Below are positions 46,559 to 56,821 of a stretch of 60,726 bases of DNA, one piece after another. The stretch lies in the NCBI GenBank assembly GCA_004010275.1, contig RBWT01000022.1:1-60726 (forward strand). Reading direction: 5' to 3'. The notes below the pieces were generated by a model that searched no databases, had not been told where the DNA came from, and worked only from the letters and a program-made list of their open reading frames with translations. The position numbers and the translations under genes were made by a program. This stretch comes from Streptomyces huasconensis (GTDB lineage Bacteria > Actinomycetota > Actinomycetes > Streptomycetales > Streptomycetaceae). Numbering within the stretch: the stretch's first letter is position 1; each line of letters begins with the position of its first letter.

Positions 46559-49083
46559 TCACTTCGCCGAGGGCGCGCCGGACGGCTTCGCGCCCGGCTT
46601 CAGGAAGCCGATGTCCTCGTAGTTCGGGGCCTGGAAGCCGAAGGCACCGGCGTTGGCGAGGTTCGGGCGGGCCGCCGTCAGCTGGGGCCGCTGGTAGAGC
46701 GGGATGGAACCCGCCTCGGCCCAGATGCGGGCATCGGCCTTCTTCACCAAGGAGCGTGACGTTTCTTCGTCGAGTTCGCTGATCGCCTGGTCGAAGAGCT
46801 GGTCGATGTGGTCGGTGCCGACGCGCGTGTAGTTCTGCTCGACGTTCAGCGAGCCGTCCGCGGCCGGGACCGGCTTGGCGTAGATCGGGCGGCGTCGGTG
46901 GCGGGGAAGGCCGACGCGGGCCACGAGTACAGGGCCAGGTCGTACTGGCCCGAGGCGATGTGGTCCTTGAAGTAGCTGCTGTCGGAGACCTTCGCCGTCT
47001 CCGTGCGCACGCCGATCTTCTCCAGCATGCGCGAGATCCGGTCGGCCACCGCCCGCAGCGGCTCCGAGCCGTCGCCGGAGGGCAGCACGAAGCGGAGGGT
47101 GAGGGGCTTGCCGTCCTTGGCGAGCGGGGCGCCGGCGGCGGGCGCGGGGGTGCCCTTGGGGGCGTACGCGCCGGGGGCGCCGCCCTTGGCCTGGTCCCGG
47201 GAGTGGGACCTGACCGCGGACTGCCGGTCGGCCTGCTGCCCGGTGCGGTCGGCGGCGTCCTTCTTCTCGGACCTGTTCTCGAACCTGTTCTCGAGTCTGT
47301 TTTCGGACCGGTGTCCCGACCTGCTCTCGGAACTGTGTTCGCGCCGCTTCTCGGCCCGCTTATCGGCCCGCTTCTCAGCCCTTTCGGCGGCCTTCTTGGC
47401 GGCTCTCTTGGCGGACCTCTTCTTGTCCGCCTTCTCCGCCGTCTCCGCCTTCCTCGCCGCTTTCCGTGCGGCCTTCCTCTGCTGCTCCGTCTCGGCCTCG
47501 GCCGGCAGCCGCAGGATGTCCGCCTGGCGCGTTAGCGCGGCCTTTTGGTGGGCCGCGGCGGGCGCGAACACGGAGGCGCCGCTGTCACCGGGCTTCCCGT
47601 CCTCCTCGCCGACGATGTACGAGCCGTCGTCGGACTCGGCCTCGGAGCCGGAGCCGGAGCCGGACTCCGTGTCGGTCGGCTCGGTGGAGGACTCGCCGCC
47701 CGCCGTCTTCGTCTTCTTCTTGTCCTTCAGTTCGTTCTTGACCGGTCCGCCCGGCACCCAGCCCGCGTCCGCCAGCAGCGCCCGCGCCTCGGCGGTGTCC
47801 TGCTCGCCGAGGCCCCGCTGTTGTCCGCGTACGCCTCCTGTCCGGCGAGGGCGAGGTGGCTGCCGACCGGCTCGGCGGGCGCCGCGCGGCTTGAGCACCG
47901 CCTCGGCGAGTTCCTCGCGGTCCAGGGCCCGGGCCACCGCGCGGCGCACCCGGTCGTCCGCGAGCGGGCCCGCGGAGCCGTTGAGGGCGAGCTGGGTGTA
48001 GGCCGGTTCGAGGGACTTGCGGACCACGTAGCCGCTCAGGCCCGCCTGCTCGGTCGCGTACCTCTTGACCGCCCTGCGGGTCTTCTCGCGGGCCTCGTAC
48101 TCGGCCTGCGCGGCCTCCTCGTCGGAGCCGTTGACGATGGCCCAGGAGCGCAGGGCCTTGGCGGGCGTCAGCTGCGCGCCGGGGCCGTGGGCGGGCGCGC
48201 CCTCGCCCGCCTTGCCGCCGGCGGCGAGCGAGATCCGCCCGGCCTCCGCGGAGTCGATCTCGGCGAGGTCGACCTTGCCCTTGGCGAGCGCCTCGGCGCG
48301 CTCGTTGCGGGACACCTCGCGCAGCACCAGCTTGTCGAGCTTGGCCGGCCGTCCCCACCAGCGCGGGTTGCGCCCCAGGGTCACCTCGCCGGCCTTCCGG
48401 TCGATCTCGGTGAGCGCGAAGGGGCCCGCGGTCGCCTTCAGTCTGCGGCGGGCGCCGTCGTTGAAGGAGTCGGGGCTGCCCATGACCTGCTTGGGGTAGA
48501 GCGGGGAGAACAGGGAGCGCCAGTCCGCGTACGGCTTGTTGAAGGTGACGCGCACCTCCAGGTTGTTCGCGCCGCGTTCGATTTTCTCGATGCGGTCGTA
48601 TCCGGCGTTCCGTGCGGTCCAGTACGCGGTGTCCTTGCCGGACAGGGCCCGCCACTGGGCCGCGAAGTCGTCGGCGCCGATCTCCCGGCCGTCGCTCCAG
48701 ACCGCCTGCTGGTTGAGCTTGTACAGGACGACTTGCCGGGGTTCGCGCTCGACGACCTCCGCCGATTCCAGGAAGTCGGCGTTGCGCTGCGGCCTGCCCT
48801 GCGCGTCGAGGCGGAAGAGGGAGGGCAGGACCGCGCCCGCGATCCGCGAGGTGCCCGCGTCGGCGTCGGACTGGAAGGTGTTGAGGGTCTCGGGCAGCGC
48901 GTCGAGTGCCCAGTTCATGGTCCCTCCGTCGGCGACCATGCCCCGGGCGGCGGGAGCGATGTCCTGGCCGGCGGCCGGCTTGCCGGCCTCGTCGTGCGAG
49001 CTGCATCCGGCGAGGGCGGGCAGAACCAGCACCCCCGTCGCGAGGAACACGACAGATCTGACTCCGACGCGGTCGTGGGACAT
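46559..49083 (-). CDS. ABC transporter family solute-binding lipoprotein with charged insertion, frameshifted
   Basis: About 841 residues. Signal peptide MSHDRVGVRSVVFLATGVLVLPALAGC with lipobox LAGC (Cys 27). It is an SBP_bac_5-type fold: MNWALDALPETLNTFQSD, LYKLNQQAVWSDGREIGADDFAAQW (in parts), ALPETLN and, after the insertion, LTLRFVLPSGDGSEPLR, SGQYDLALYSWP and VGTDHIDQLFDQAISELD. Between them lie roughly 150-180 residues rich in Lys, Arg, Ala, Glu and Ser (KAARKAARKAETAEKADKK, NRLENRFENRSEK), which is abnormal for the family. Three indels (near 47884, 47815 and 46890) break the frame. Such long SBPs are found near typA in Streptomyces, without permease genes. Ligand unknown. Confidence 0.8.
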
Positions 49084-49436
49084 GGCTGGTACCTCCGGGG
49101 TCCGGGGCTCGCCCGGCCCCCCGCTACCAGGACCGGGCCGGGATTGATCACGTTTGGCGGTATATGGAGCTGATCACATCTATGGCCCCACTGAAGGTGA
49201 CCGTGCGGGCCGTACGGCGCAGACACGGCGCGGCGGTGCCCGGATGCCACTCGTGCGGCCCAACGCGCCGCAGTGCCGGCGCGGCGGGATCGGCGCGGCG
49301 AGGGGGCGTGATCCGGCGCGTTCACCCCGCTCGATCCGGCAATCGGCGCAGATCTCTTCACAAGCCGGGATGTGACGCGCGACACTCGCAGGCGCATGAG
49401 CATTGCCACCGCACCCCCCAGAAGTGAGGGCAAGTC
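49084..49436. other. Intergenic region between SBP-like lipoprotein and small protein genes
   Basis: 353 bases, divergent promoters expected. GTGATCA words recur on the minus strand near 49145-49180. I see no reliable -35/-10 pair and no coding ORF. Confidence 0.4.
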
Positions 49437-49751
49437 ATGGCTCTGCACGATGAACTGACGGCCGTACAGCGCTGCGTCGACGAGTTGGTCCGCACCGTCG
49501 GCAGGCTGGAGCGCCAGGCGGGCGACCAGCTGGCGGGCGTCGACATACGCCGGGTGCGCACGGACACCGACCGGCTGAGCGAGAGCGTCGCCCTGCTGCG
49601 CTCCGCCACCGCGCCCCCCGCGCCGTGCGGGCGGCCGCTGCGCACCGACCTCGTGACCATCTCCGACACGCCGTACGACCGCTCGCTGTGGACGAACGCC
49701 GGGGACTGCGACGACGAGGGCCTGGGAGCCCGCGACCGCCGCGCCCCCTGA
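49437..49751 (+). CDS. Small acidic helical protein of unknown function
   Basis: 104 residues. The N-terminal half is a probable coiled coil (LTAVQRCVDELVRTVGRLERQAG, then DTDRLSESVALLR); the C-terminal part is polar (DLVTISDTPYDRSLWTNAGD) and acidic. No signal peptide or known domain. ATG 49437 has GTGAGGG upstream. It lies 144 bases upstream of sdhC on the same strand and could be co-transcribed. Confidence 0.75.
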   Translation: MALHDELTAVQRCVDELVRTVGRLERQAGDQLAGVDIRRVRTDTDRLSESVALLRSATAPPAPCGRPLRTDLVTISDTPYDRSLWTNAGDCDDEGLGARDRRAP

Positions 49752-49774
49752 CATCCGCCCCGCCGAGCCCTCCC

Positions 49775-49857
49775 CCGTACATCCGTACAACCCGTATGCC
49801 CGTACTGCCGTACACCCGTACGTCCGCATGCCCGTACGCCAGTACGCCCGTACGCCT
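49775..49857. repeat. Degenerate CCCGTAC repeats
   Basis: About ten imperfect copies of a 7-11 base word containing CGTAC (CCGTAC, CCCGTAC, CCAGTAC and others) between the small protein and sdhC. The variable spacing suggests slippage and drift, or a protein-binding array. Confidence 0.65.
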
Positions 49858-49895
49858 GACATCGCGGTACCCGAGGACGAAGGAGTGGAGCCTCG

Positions 49896-50732
49896 TTGGC
49901 CACCGGCACGGAACCTCAACCGAAGAGCGGAACGGCCCCCGGCGGCGGTGTGCGCGACGGCACGCGCGCCGCGATCGCCGCTGCCCACCTGCGGACCGAC
50001 CGCTGGTGGCTGGCGCCCGCGGCGACCGCCGCCGGGCTGCTCGCCTTCGTCGTCTACTCGACCTGGCGGGCGTTCGCGAACGCGGACTACTACCAGGCGC
50101 CCTACGTCTCGCCGTTCTACTCCCCGTGCCTGGCCGACAACTGCGAGCCGATGCGCTCCGGCCCCAACTGGGAGATCTTCGGCAGCTGGTGGGGCCTGTC
50201 ACCCGCGCTGCTGATCCTGATCTTCCCGCTCGGCTTCCGGCTGACCTGCTACTACTACCGCAAGGCCTACTACCGCGGCTTCTGGGCGTCACCGCCCGCC
50301 TGCGCGGTCGCCGAGCCGCACAAGAAGTACACGGGTGAGACCCGCTTCCCCCTGGTGCTCCAGAACATCCACCGGTACTTCTTCTACGCGGCGGTGCCGG
50401 TCGCGGGCATCCTCACGTACGACACCGTGCTGACGTTCCGCGACGAGCACTACGCGTGGGGCCACATGGGCCTCGGCACGCTCGTCTTCCTGCTCAACAT
50501 CACGCTGATCTGGGCGTACACCCTCTCCTGCCACTCGTGCCGGCACATCGTCGGGGGCAAGCTCAAGCACTTCTCCAAGCACCCGGTCCGGTATCGCCTG
50601 TGGCAGTGGGTCGGAAAACTGAACGCACGCCACATGCAGCTCGCGTGGGCGTCGTTGCTGAGCGTCGCGCTCGCCGACTTCTACGTGTACCTGATCGCGT
50701 CCGGCGCCTTCGACGATCCGAGGTTGTTCTGA
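49896..50732 (+). CDS. sdhC: Succinate dehydrogenase membrane (cytochrome b) subunit, mycobacterial Sdh1-like
   Basis: 278 residues with five predicted membrane helices (LAPAATAAGLLAFVVYSTW, GLSPALLILIFPLGFRL, YFFYAAVPVAGILTYDTVL, LGTLVFLLNITLIWAYTL, MQLAWASLLSVALADFYVYL). His residues in QNIHRYFFY, GHMGLG, CHSCRHIVGG and ARHMQ are candidate heme ligands. The single large subunit resembles the mycobacterial Sdh1 membrane subunit (Rv0249c type) rather than the two small SdhC/SdhD. The TTG at 49896 has GGAG upstream. Stop overlaps the sdhA ATG (TGATG). Confidence 0.85.
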   Translation: MATGTEPQPKSGTAPGGGVRDGTRAAIAAAHLRTDRWWLAPAATAAGLLAFVVYSTWRAFANADYYQAPYVSPFYSPCLADNCEPMRSGPNWEIFGSWWGLSPALLILIFPLGFRLTCYYYRKAYYRGFWASPPACAVAEPHKKYTGETRFPLVLQNIHRYFFYAAVPVAGILTYDTVLTFRDEHYAWGHMGLGTLVFLLNITLIWAYTLSCHSCRHIVGGKLKHFSKHPVRYRLWQWVGKLNARHMQLAWASLLSVALADFYVYLIASGAFDDPRLF

Positions 50733-52660
50733 TGTCTCAAGTGGAGCGGCAGCAGTGGGATGTTGTCGTGGTGGGTGCCGGGGGCGCCGGTCTGCGGGCC
50801 GCGATCGAGGCGCGTGAGCAGGGCGCCCGTACGGCCGTGATCTGCAAGTCGCTGTTCGGCAAGGCCCATACGGTGATGGCCGAGGGCGGCATCGCGGCCT
50901 CCATGGGCAACGTGAACTCCGGCGACAACTGGCAGGTGCACTTCCGCGACACTCTGCGCGGCGGCAAGTTCCTCAACCAGTGGCGGATGGCCGAGCTGCA
51001 CGCGCGTGAAGCACCGGAGCGGGTGTGGGAGCTGGAGACGTGGGGCGCCCTGTTCGACCGGACGCCGGACGGGCGGATCTCCCAGCGCAACTTCGGCGGG
51101 CACGAGTATCCGCGCCTCGCCCATGTCGGCGACCGCACCGGACTCGAACTGATCCGCACCCTCCAGCAGAAGATCGTCGCGCTCCAGCAGGAGGACTTCA
51201 AGGAGCTGGGCGACCACGAGGCGCGGCTGAAGGTCTTCCAGGAGTGCACGGTCACCCGCGTGCTCAAGGAGGACGACCGGGTCGGCGGGGCCTTCTGCTA
51301 CGACCGCGAGTCGGGCCGCTTCTTCGTCCTGGAAGCACCGAGCGTCGTCCTCGCGACCGGCGGCATCGGCAAGTCCTTCAAGGTGACGTCGAACTCGTGG
51401 GAGTACACGGGTGACGGTCACGCCCTGGCGCTGCTCGCCGGGGCGCCACTGCTCAACATGGAGTTCGTGCAGTTCCATCCGACGGGCATGGTCTGGCCGC
51501 CGTCGGTCAAGGGCATCCTCGTCACCGAGTCGGTGCGCGGCGACGGCGGGGTCCTCAGGAACTCCGAGGGCAAGCGGTTCATGTTCGACTACATCCCCGA
51601 CGTCTTCAAGGAGAAGTACGCGCAGTCGGAGGAGGAGGGCGACCGCTGGTACGACGACCCGGACCACAACCGCCGCCCGCCCGAGCTGCTCCCCCGCGAC
51701 GAGGTCGCGCGCGCCATCAACGCCGAGGTCAAGGCGGGCCGCGGCTCACCGCACGGCGGCGTCTTCCTGGACGTGTCGACGCGCATGCCCGCCGAGGTCA
51801 TCAAGCGGCGGCTGCCGTCGATGTACCACCAGTTCAAGGAGCTGGCGGACGTCGACATCACGGCCGAGGCGATGGAGGTCGGGCCGACCTGCCACTACGT
51901 GATGGGCGGCGTCGCGGTGGACTCCGACTCCGCGGGCCGGCGCCGCGTGCCGGGGCTGTACGCAGCCGGTGAGGTCGCGGGCGGCATGCACGGCTCCAAC
52001 CGGCTCGGCGGCAACTCCCTGTCCGACCTGCTCGTCTTCGGCCGGCGCGCGGGGCTGCACGCGGCGCGGTACGCGGCCGGTCTCGCCGCGCGGCCCGTGG
52101 TCGACGAGGCGCAGGTGGACGCCGCGGCGGCCGAGGCGCTGCGGCCGTTCAGCGCGGAGGGCCTGGAGGACGGGGCGACGCCGGAGAACCCGTACACCCT
52201 GCATCAGGAACTCCAGCAGACCATGAACGACCTGGTCGGCATCATCCGCCGCGAGGCGGAGATGGAGCAGGCCCTGGAGAAGCTCGCCGAACTGCGGGCA
52301 CGGGCACGGCGTGCGGGGGTCGAGGGACACCGCCAGTTCAACCCCGGCTGGCACCTCGCGCTCGACCTGCGCAACATGCTGCTGGTCAGCGAGTGCGTCG
52401 CCCGGGCCGCCCTGGAGCGCACGGAGAGCCGCGGCGGCCACACCCGCGAGGACCATCCGTCGATGAGCCGCGAGTGGCGCCGCGCGAACCTGCTCTGTCA
52501 ACTGGCCGATCCCAGCGGCGGACTGGCGGCGACCGACCCGGTGCGCGGCCAGATCGACCTCGTCCGCGTCACCACCGAGCCCATCCGCCCCGACCTGCTC
52601 GCCCTCTTCGAGAAGGAAGAGCTGGTCAAGTACCTGGCTGAAGAGGAGCTGTACGAATGA
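50732..52660 (+). CDS. sdhA: Succinate dehydrogenase flavoprotein subunit
   Basis: 642 residues. FAD-binding GxGxxG (VVVVGAGGAGLRAAIEA, 10-26), covalent-FAD His in FGKAHTVMAEGG, active-site region RGDGGVLRNSEGKRFM, and GGVFLDVSTRMP; the substrate His/Arg region HYVMGGVAVDSDS and LYAAGEVAGGMHGSNRLGGNSL are intact. Oxidises succinate to fumarate and passes electrons through the SdhB clusters to menaquinone. Linked by TGATG to sdhC and ATGA to sdhB. Intact frame. Confidence 0.95.
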   Translation: MSQVERQQWDVVVVGAGGAGLRAAIEAREQGARTAVICKSLFGKAHTVMAEGGIAASMGNVNSGDNWQVHFRDTLRGGKFLNQWRMAELHAREAPERVWELETWGALFDRTPDGRISQRNFGGHEYPRLAHVGDRTGLELIRTLQQKIVALQQEDFKELGDHEARLKVFQECTVTRVLKEDDRVGGAFCYDRESGRFFVLEAPSVVLATGGIGKSFKVTSNSWEYTGDGHALALLAGAPLLNMEFVQFHPTGMVWPPSVKGILVTESVRGDGGVLRNSEGKRFMFDYIPDVFKEKYAQSEEEGDRWYDDPDHNRRPPELLPRDEVARAINAEVKAGRGSPHGGVFLDVSTRMPAEVIKRRLPSMYHQFKELADVDITAEAMEVGPTCHYVMGGVAVDSDSAGRRRVPGLYAAGEVAGGMHGSNRLGGNSLSDLLVFGRRAGLHAARYAAGLAARPVVDEAQVDAAAAEALRPFSAEGLEDGATPENPYTLHQELQQTMNDLVGIIRREAEMEQALEKLAELRARARRAGVEGHRQFNPGWHLALDLRNMLLVSECVARAALERTESRGGHTREDHPSMSREWRRANLLCQLADPSGGLAATDPVRGQIDLVRVTTEPIRPDLLALFEKEELVKYLAEEELYE

Positions 52661-53435
52661 GCTCGACGAGTTCGTACGACGCGCGGTTCAAGGTCTGGCG
52701 CGGGGATGTGGACGGCGGCGGCCTGGAGGACTTCAAGGTCGAGGTCAACGAGGGCGAGGTCGTCCTCGACATCATCCACCGCCTCCAGGCCACCCAGGCG
52801 CCCGACCTCGCGGTGCGGTGGAACTGCAAGGCGGGCAAGTGCGGTTCGTGCTCGGCGGAGATCAACGGCCGGCCACGGCTGATGTGCATGACACGCATGT
52901 CGGTCTTCGAGCAGGACGAGGTCATCACGGTGACGCCGCTGCGGGCCTTCCCGGTGGTGCGGGACCTGGTGACGACGTCGGGTTCAACTACACCAAGGCG
53001 CGGGAGGTGCCGGCGTTCGTGCCGCCCGAGGGGCTCGGGCCGGGCGAATACCGCATGCAGCAGGCCGATGTCGACCGCTCGCAGGAGTTCCGCAAGTGCA
53101 TCGAGTGCTTCCTGTGCCAGGACACGTGCCATGTGGTGCGCGACCACGAGGAGAACAAGACCGCCTTCGCCGGGCCTCGCTTCTTGATGCGGGTCGCCGA
53201 GCTGGACATGCACCCGCTGGACGCGGCGGCGGAGTCCGGCCTCGACCGCAAGCGGACGGCACAGGAGGAGCACGGGCTCGGCTACTGCAACATCACCAAG
53301 TGCTGTACGGAGGTGTGCCCGGAGGGCATCAAGATCACGGACAACGCGCTGATTCCCTTGAAGGAGCGGGCGGTCGATCGTAAGTACGATCCGCTGGTGT
53401 GGCTGGGGAACAAGATCCGGCGGCGGGGGGAGTAA
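52657..53435 (+). CDS. sdhB: Succinate dehydrogenase iron-sulphur subunit, frameshifted
   Basis: About 259 residues. 2Fe-2S ligands in CKAGKCGSCSAEINGRPRLMC (in parts), 4Fe-4S and 3Fe-4S ligands in CIECFLCQDTCHVV and CNITKCCTEVCPEGI. One G is missing near 52973 (GTGACGACG, expected GTGACGGACG), after which the rest (DVGFNYTKAREVPAF) continues in the next frame to TAA 53433-53435. Starts in ATGA overlap with sdhA. The gene is essential to the complex, so the shift is almost certainly a sequence error. Confidence 0.93.
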
Positions 53436-53447
53436 CGCCGAGGCCTG

Positions 53448-53489
53448 TTCTCAGGGTTCTGCTCTCAGGGTTCTGTTCTCAGGGTCGTG
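53448..53489. repeat. 14-bp tandem repeat, three copies
   Basis: GTTCTCAGGGTTCT, GCTCTCAGGGTTCT and GTTCTCAGGGTCGT at 53448, 53462 and 53476, directly after the sdhB stop. Confidence 0.85.
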
Positions 53490-53563
53490 GGGGTGATCCC
53501 CCAGGCGGGAATTCCGTGCTTTCCCCCATGGTCGCGACGTCCGGTGACGATCAGCATGGAGGC

Positions 53564-54797
53564 ATGACTTCTCGTGCTTCTCTGACCCGTCGTTCGTTCG
53601 CCGGGCTCGCGGCCGCGGGGCTCGCCGCAGGCCTGCTGCCGACACCCGCGGCAGCCGCCGCGTCCCGCAGCGGTGCGCGGGTCCGGCTGCCCGCGCCCAC
53701 CGGGCCGTGCGCGATCGGGGTGGTGTCCGCCCGGCTCGTCGACCGGTCGCGGCACGACCCGTGGGTGCCCGAGCTGCCGTACCGCGTGCTGCTGGTCGAC
53801 GTCTGGTATCCGGCCGCGCCCGGCCGCCCGGGCGGAGGGCACCGCCTCGCGCCCTACATGGCGCCGGGCGCCGCCGCCCGCTGGGACGCCGGCTCGCCGC
53901 ACGGCATCCCGCGGGGCGCCCTCGACTTCGCCGCCCTGCGGACACACGCCCGGCAGGCCGCGTCCCCCGAGACCCGCGGCGGGCGGCGTCCCGTCCTGGT
54001 GTACGCGGCGGGCGCGAGGAGACCCCCGCACGTGGGGCACCACGATGGTCGAGGAGTTGGCGAGCCGCGGCCATGTCGTGGTGACCGTCGACCACACCTA
54101 CGAGAGCGCCGGTGTGCAGTTCCCCGACGGCTCGGTCAAGGGCAACGAACCGTTGCTCGCGGCGCTCGCCGAGGCGGAGCGCGAGGGCACCATGTCCGAC
54201 CTGCTCAAGAAGGTCCTCGGGGTCCGGGTCGCCGACGCCAGGTTCGTCCTCGACCGCCTCGGCTCGCTTCCGCACGGGCTGTCCGCGATCGTCGACCGGG
54301 GCCGCGTCGGCATGGTCGGGCAGTCCGCGGGCGGGGTCTGCGCCGCCCAGACGATGTACGAGGACCACAGGGTCACGGCGGGCGTCGACCTGGACGGCAC
54401 GCTGGAGTTCAACCCCGAGCCGAACGGCACGAACCTGCTGCCGGTCGCGCGGCACGGCCTGGACCGCCCGTTCCTGCTGATGGGCCGCGAGGGCAGCGAC
54501 CGTACGACCGAGCCGTCGTGGCGGTCCTTCTGGGCCCACAGCACCGGCTGGAAGCGGAACGTGACGCTGCGGGGCTCCCGGCACCAGACGTACACCGACC
54601 TGGCGACGCTGCTGCCCGCGGCCGGGGTGGACCGCGCGACCATCGAGGAGCACATCGGCACGGTCGACCCAGCCCGGGCGGTGGCGGTACAGCGTGCCTA
54701 CGTGGCGTCGTTCTTCGACCGGTGGCTGAAGGGGGAGGACCACGGCCTCCTGGAGCGGCCCTCGGGACGCTATCCGGAGGCGGAGTTCGCGGGCTGA
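53564..54797 (+). CDS. Tat-exported alpha/beta hydrolase, PAF-acetylhydrolase-like, frameshifted
   Basis: About 410 residues. The twin-arginine signal (LTRRSFAGLAAAGLAAGLLPTPAAAAA) predicts Tat export. The mature domain opens with YRVLLVDVWYPA and has HTYESAG, a nucleophile in GMVGQSAGGVCAAQTM, a likely Asp in DLDGTLEF and a catalytic-His segment RGSRHQTYTDLATL, the arrangement of platelet-activating-factor acetylhydrolase-like enzymes. One base is extra near 54018. The second part runs to TGA 54795-54797. Extracellular lipase/esterase with unknown ester substrate. Confidence 0.85.
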
Positions 54798-54924
54798 CGG
54801 GCCGTGAGTCACGGGGGGAAGTCGCGGGGGGGGAGAGAGATCGATGATGGCGTGGGCGGGTGGTTCACGCGGACGGGGCGGGCGGTCCGTCCTCGGCCGA
54901 AGCATGGCGCCGGCCTTCCGGCGG

Positions 54925-55627
54925 TCAAGACGTGGCGCGTGTGGTCTCCGGGGGGCTCGTCGCCTGGCGTTCCGCGCGGTTCAGCCAGTGGAGGTACCAG
55001 GCTGCAAAGGTGACCCGGCCTGGCCTGCCCACGAACTCGACGGGGAGCGCGCCCTCGGCCGCCGCTCGGGCGTCGTGCCACATGGTGCCGCGCTCGGGGC
55101 CGGTGAGGGCCAGCAGCGTGTAGTAACCGCAGCCCTGCTCGCCCACGCAGAGCGTGCCCTCGGTCAGGGTCGCAAGCAGCTCGTCCTCGCGCCGGTCCCA
55201 GACGTGGTAGTCGCGGCGGAACCGTGCCTCTTCCTCGGGCGTGTCGCCGTAGGCCTCGCCAGCGGTTCCGTGTCCTGGTGGGCGGCGAGCTGCCGGGTGC
55301 GCTCGGGGCGGAAGGGACGGGCGAGGTGGGGTGCGCGGGCGGCGTGTCCGGCCCGACCGGGCGCACGGGGAACAGGCCGTAGTCGGGTCCGGCGCCGCCC
55401 GCGCCGACCTCCAGCAGGAAGCCGCGGTACTCCGTCGGGAACGTCACGCCGCGGTGCCGTTCGACGGCGGCCACCTGCTCCTCCGTCAGCACGGGGAGCA
55501 GATCGAAACCATGCCCGTGTCCATGGAACTCGGCGCCGAACACCGCCTTGCGGTTCGGCGCGGAGCGCAAGCCGAGCACTCGCTCCCGCACCCCGGTCCA
55601 GACGCCTCCCACCTGTGCCCTTCCCAC
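54925..55627 (-). CDS. SMI1/KNR4 (SUKH) family protein, frameshifted
   Basis: About 233 residues. LTEEQVAAVERHRGVTFPTEYRGFLLEVGAGGAG (in parts, about residues 48-80) is the N-terminal SMI1/KNR4 signature, and GEQGCGYYTLLALTGPERGTMW near the C-terminus is the second conserved block. One insertion near 55265 separates the halves. SUKH proteins often act as immunity proteins in polymorphic toxin systems or as intracellular regulators; no toxin gene is adjacent here. Start ATG 55627. Confidence 0.82.
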
Positions 55628-55781
55628 CTGCGCCCCTCCCTCTTCCGGCCGCCTCCCGAGGCGTGCCGCACCGGGTCACCGTACGCGTCCGGCGTGCGGG
55701 GGGCCGCGGGGCGGCGGCGGTCTGCCTGCCGGGGCCGCCGTCCGGTCGCGGCGCCCCGGTGGCCGCCCTACGCTCGCCCAT

Positions 55782-56736
55782 GTGACGCCTCTGACGCCGT
55801 CCCCGCGGCTGCCCGCGCGGCAGCGCGTCGCCGTGGCCGCCGCTGCTCGCCTGGTCCCGCTGCTGTGTCCCGCGCCGGCCTTCGCCGAGGACCCCGTCAC
55901 GCTCTCCCGCTCCGCCAGATCACCGACAGGGCGGCCGCCCTCGGGGAGCGCGCGGACACCACGGAGGAGGCCCTCGACCGGCTCTACGACGACCGGGGCG
56001 TGCGGCTCTTCGTCGTCTACGTACGCGACTTCTCCGGCCGTTCCGCGCAGAGCTGGGCGGACGCCACCGCCGAGCGCAACGGCCTGGGCCTGGACGACGT
56101 GCTGCTCGCCGTGGCCACCCACGACCGGCAGTTCGCCTACTCCGTGGACGAGGACTCCCGGCTCGGCGACGCCCAGCTCCAGGAGGTGGCCACCACCGCC
56201 ATCCGGCCCGCCCTGCGGCAGAACGACTGGGCCGGAGCCGCCATCGGCGCGGCGGACGGCTACCGCGCCGTCCTCGCGGGCCGCCCCGTGCCCACCCCGT
56301 CGATCACCCCCGGCCCGGCCGACCCCGGTGGGCGGGACGACACCGGTCAGCGGGACGACTCCGTGGCCGGTGACCTCGTGCTGCCGGTGGCGGCGGCGGG
56401 CGCGGCCGGGGTCGCCGCGTTCCTGGCGTACCGGCGGCGCAAGAAGCGGGCCGCCACCCGTACGACACCCGGCGGTGGCCGGGGCCGCGGCGCGGGCGGG
56501 CCAAGACGGCGCAGGCCCAGAACCGGATGATGGACGCCGCCCGGACCATCGACGTGCTGGACCCGAGCAGCGAGCTGAGCCGCTTCGAGGAGAAGGTGCG
56601 GCGCGAGGAGGCGCGGGCGCTCGGCAAGCAGGAGCTCACCGCGTCCTCGCTCGACGCGCAGTTCGAGGAGCTGGACGGGCTGGGCGACGCGGCGGAGGTG
56701 GAGGCCCGCCTCGCCGCCCTCAAGGCGACCCCCTAG
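55782..56736 (+). CDS. TPM-domain membrane protein, short form, frameshifted
   Basis: About 318 residues. Signal-peptide-like N-terminus (PARQRVAVAAAARLVPLLCPAPAFA), then the TPM (YgcG/Psb32-like) domain: QITDRAAALGERADTTEEALDRLYDDRGVRLFVVYVRDF (in parts), then WADATAERNGLGLDDVLLAVATHDRQFAYSV (in parts). A Pro/Gly linker leads to one helix (LPVAAAGAAGVAAFLAYRRR) and a cytoplasmic basic, coiled-coil tail. Two single-base losses (near 55910 and 56500) break the frame. Related Streptomyces proteins are often about twice as long; this one ends soon after the membrane helix. GTG start at 55782. Confidence 0.75.
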
Positions 56737-56821
56737 GGGCCGCCGCCGGCCAGCGTCGGCCCGGGCAGGCCGCCGCGGACCAGCAATTGGCCAGCACAGG
56801 CCGCCGCAGGCCACCGCAGGG

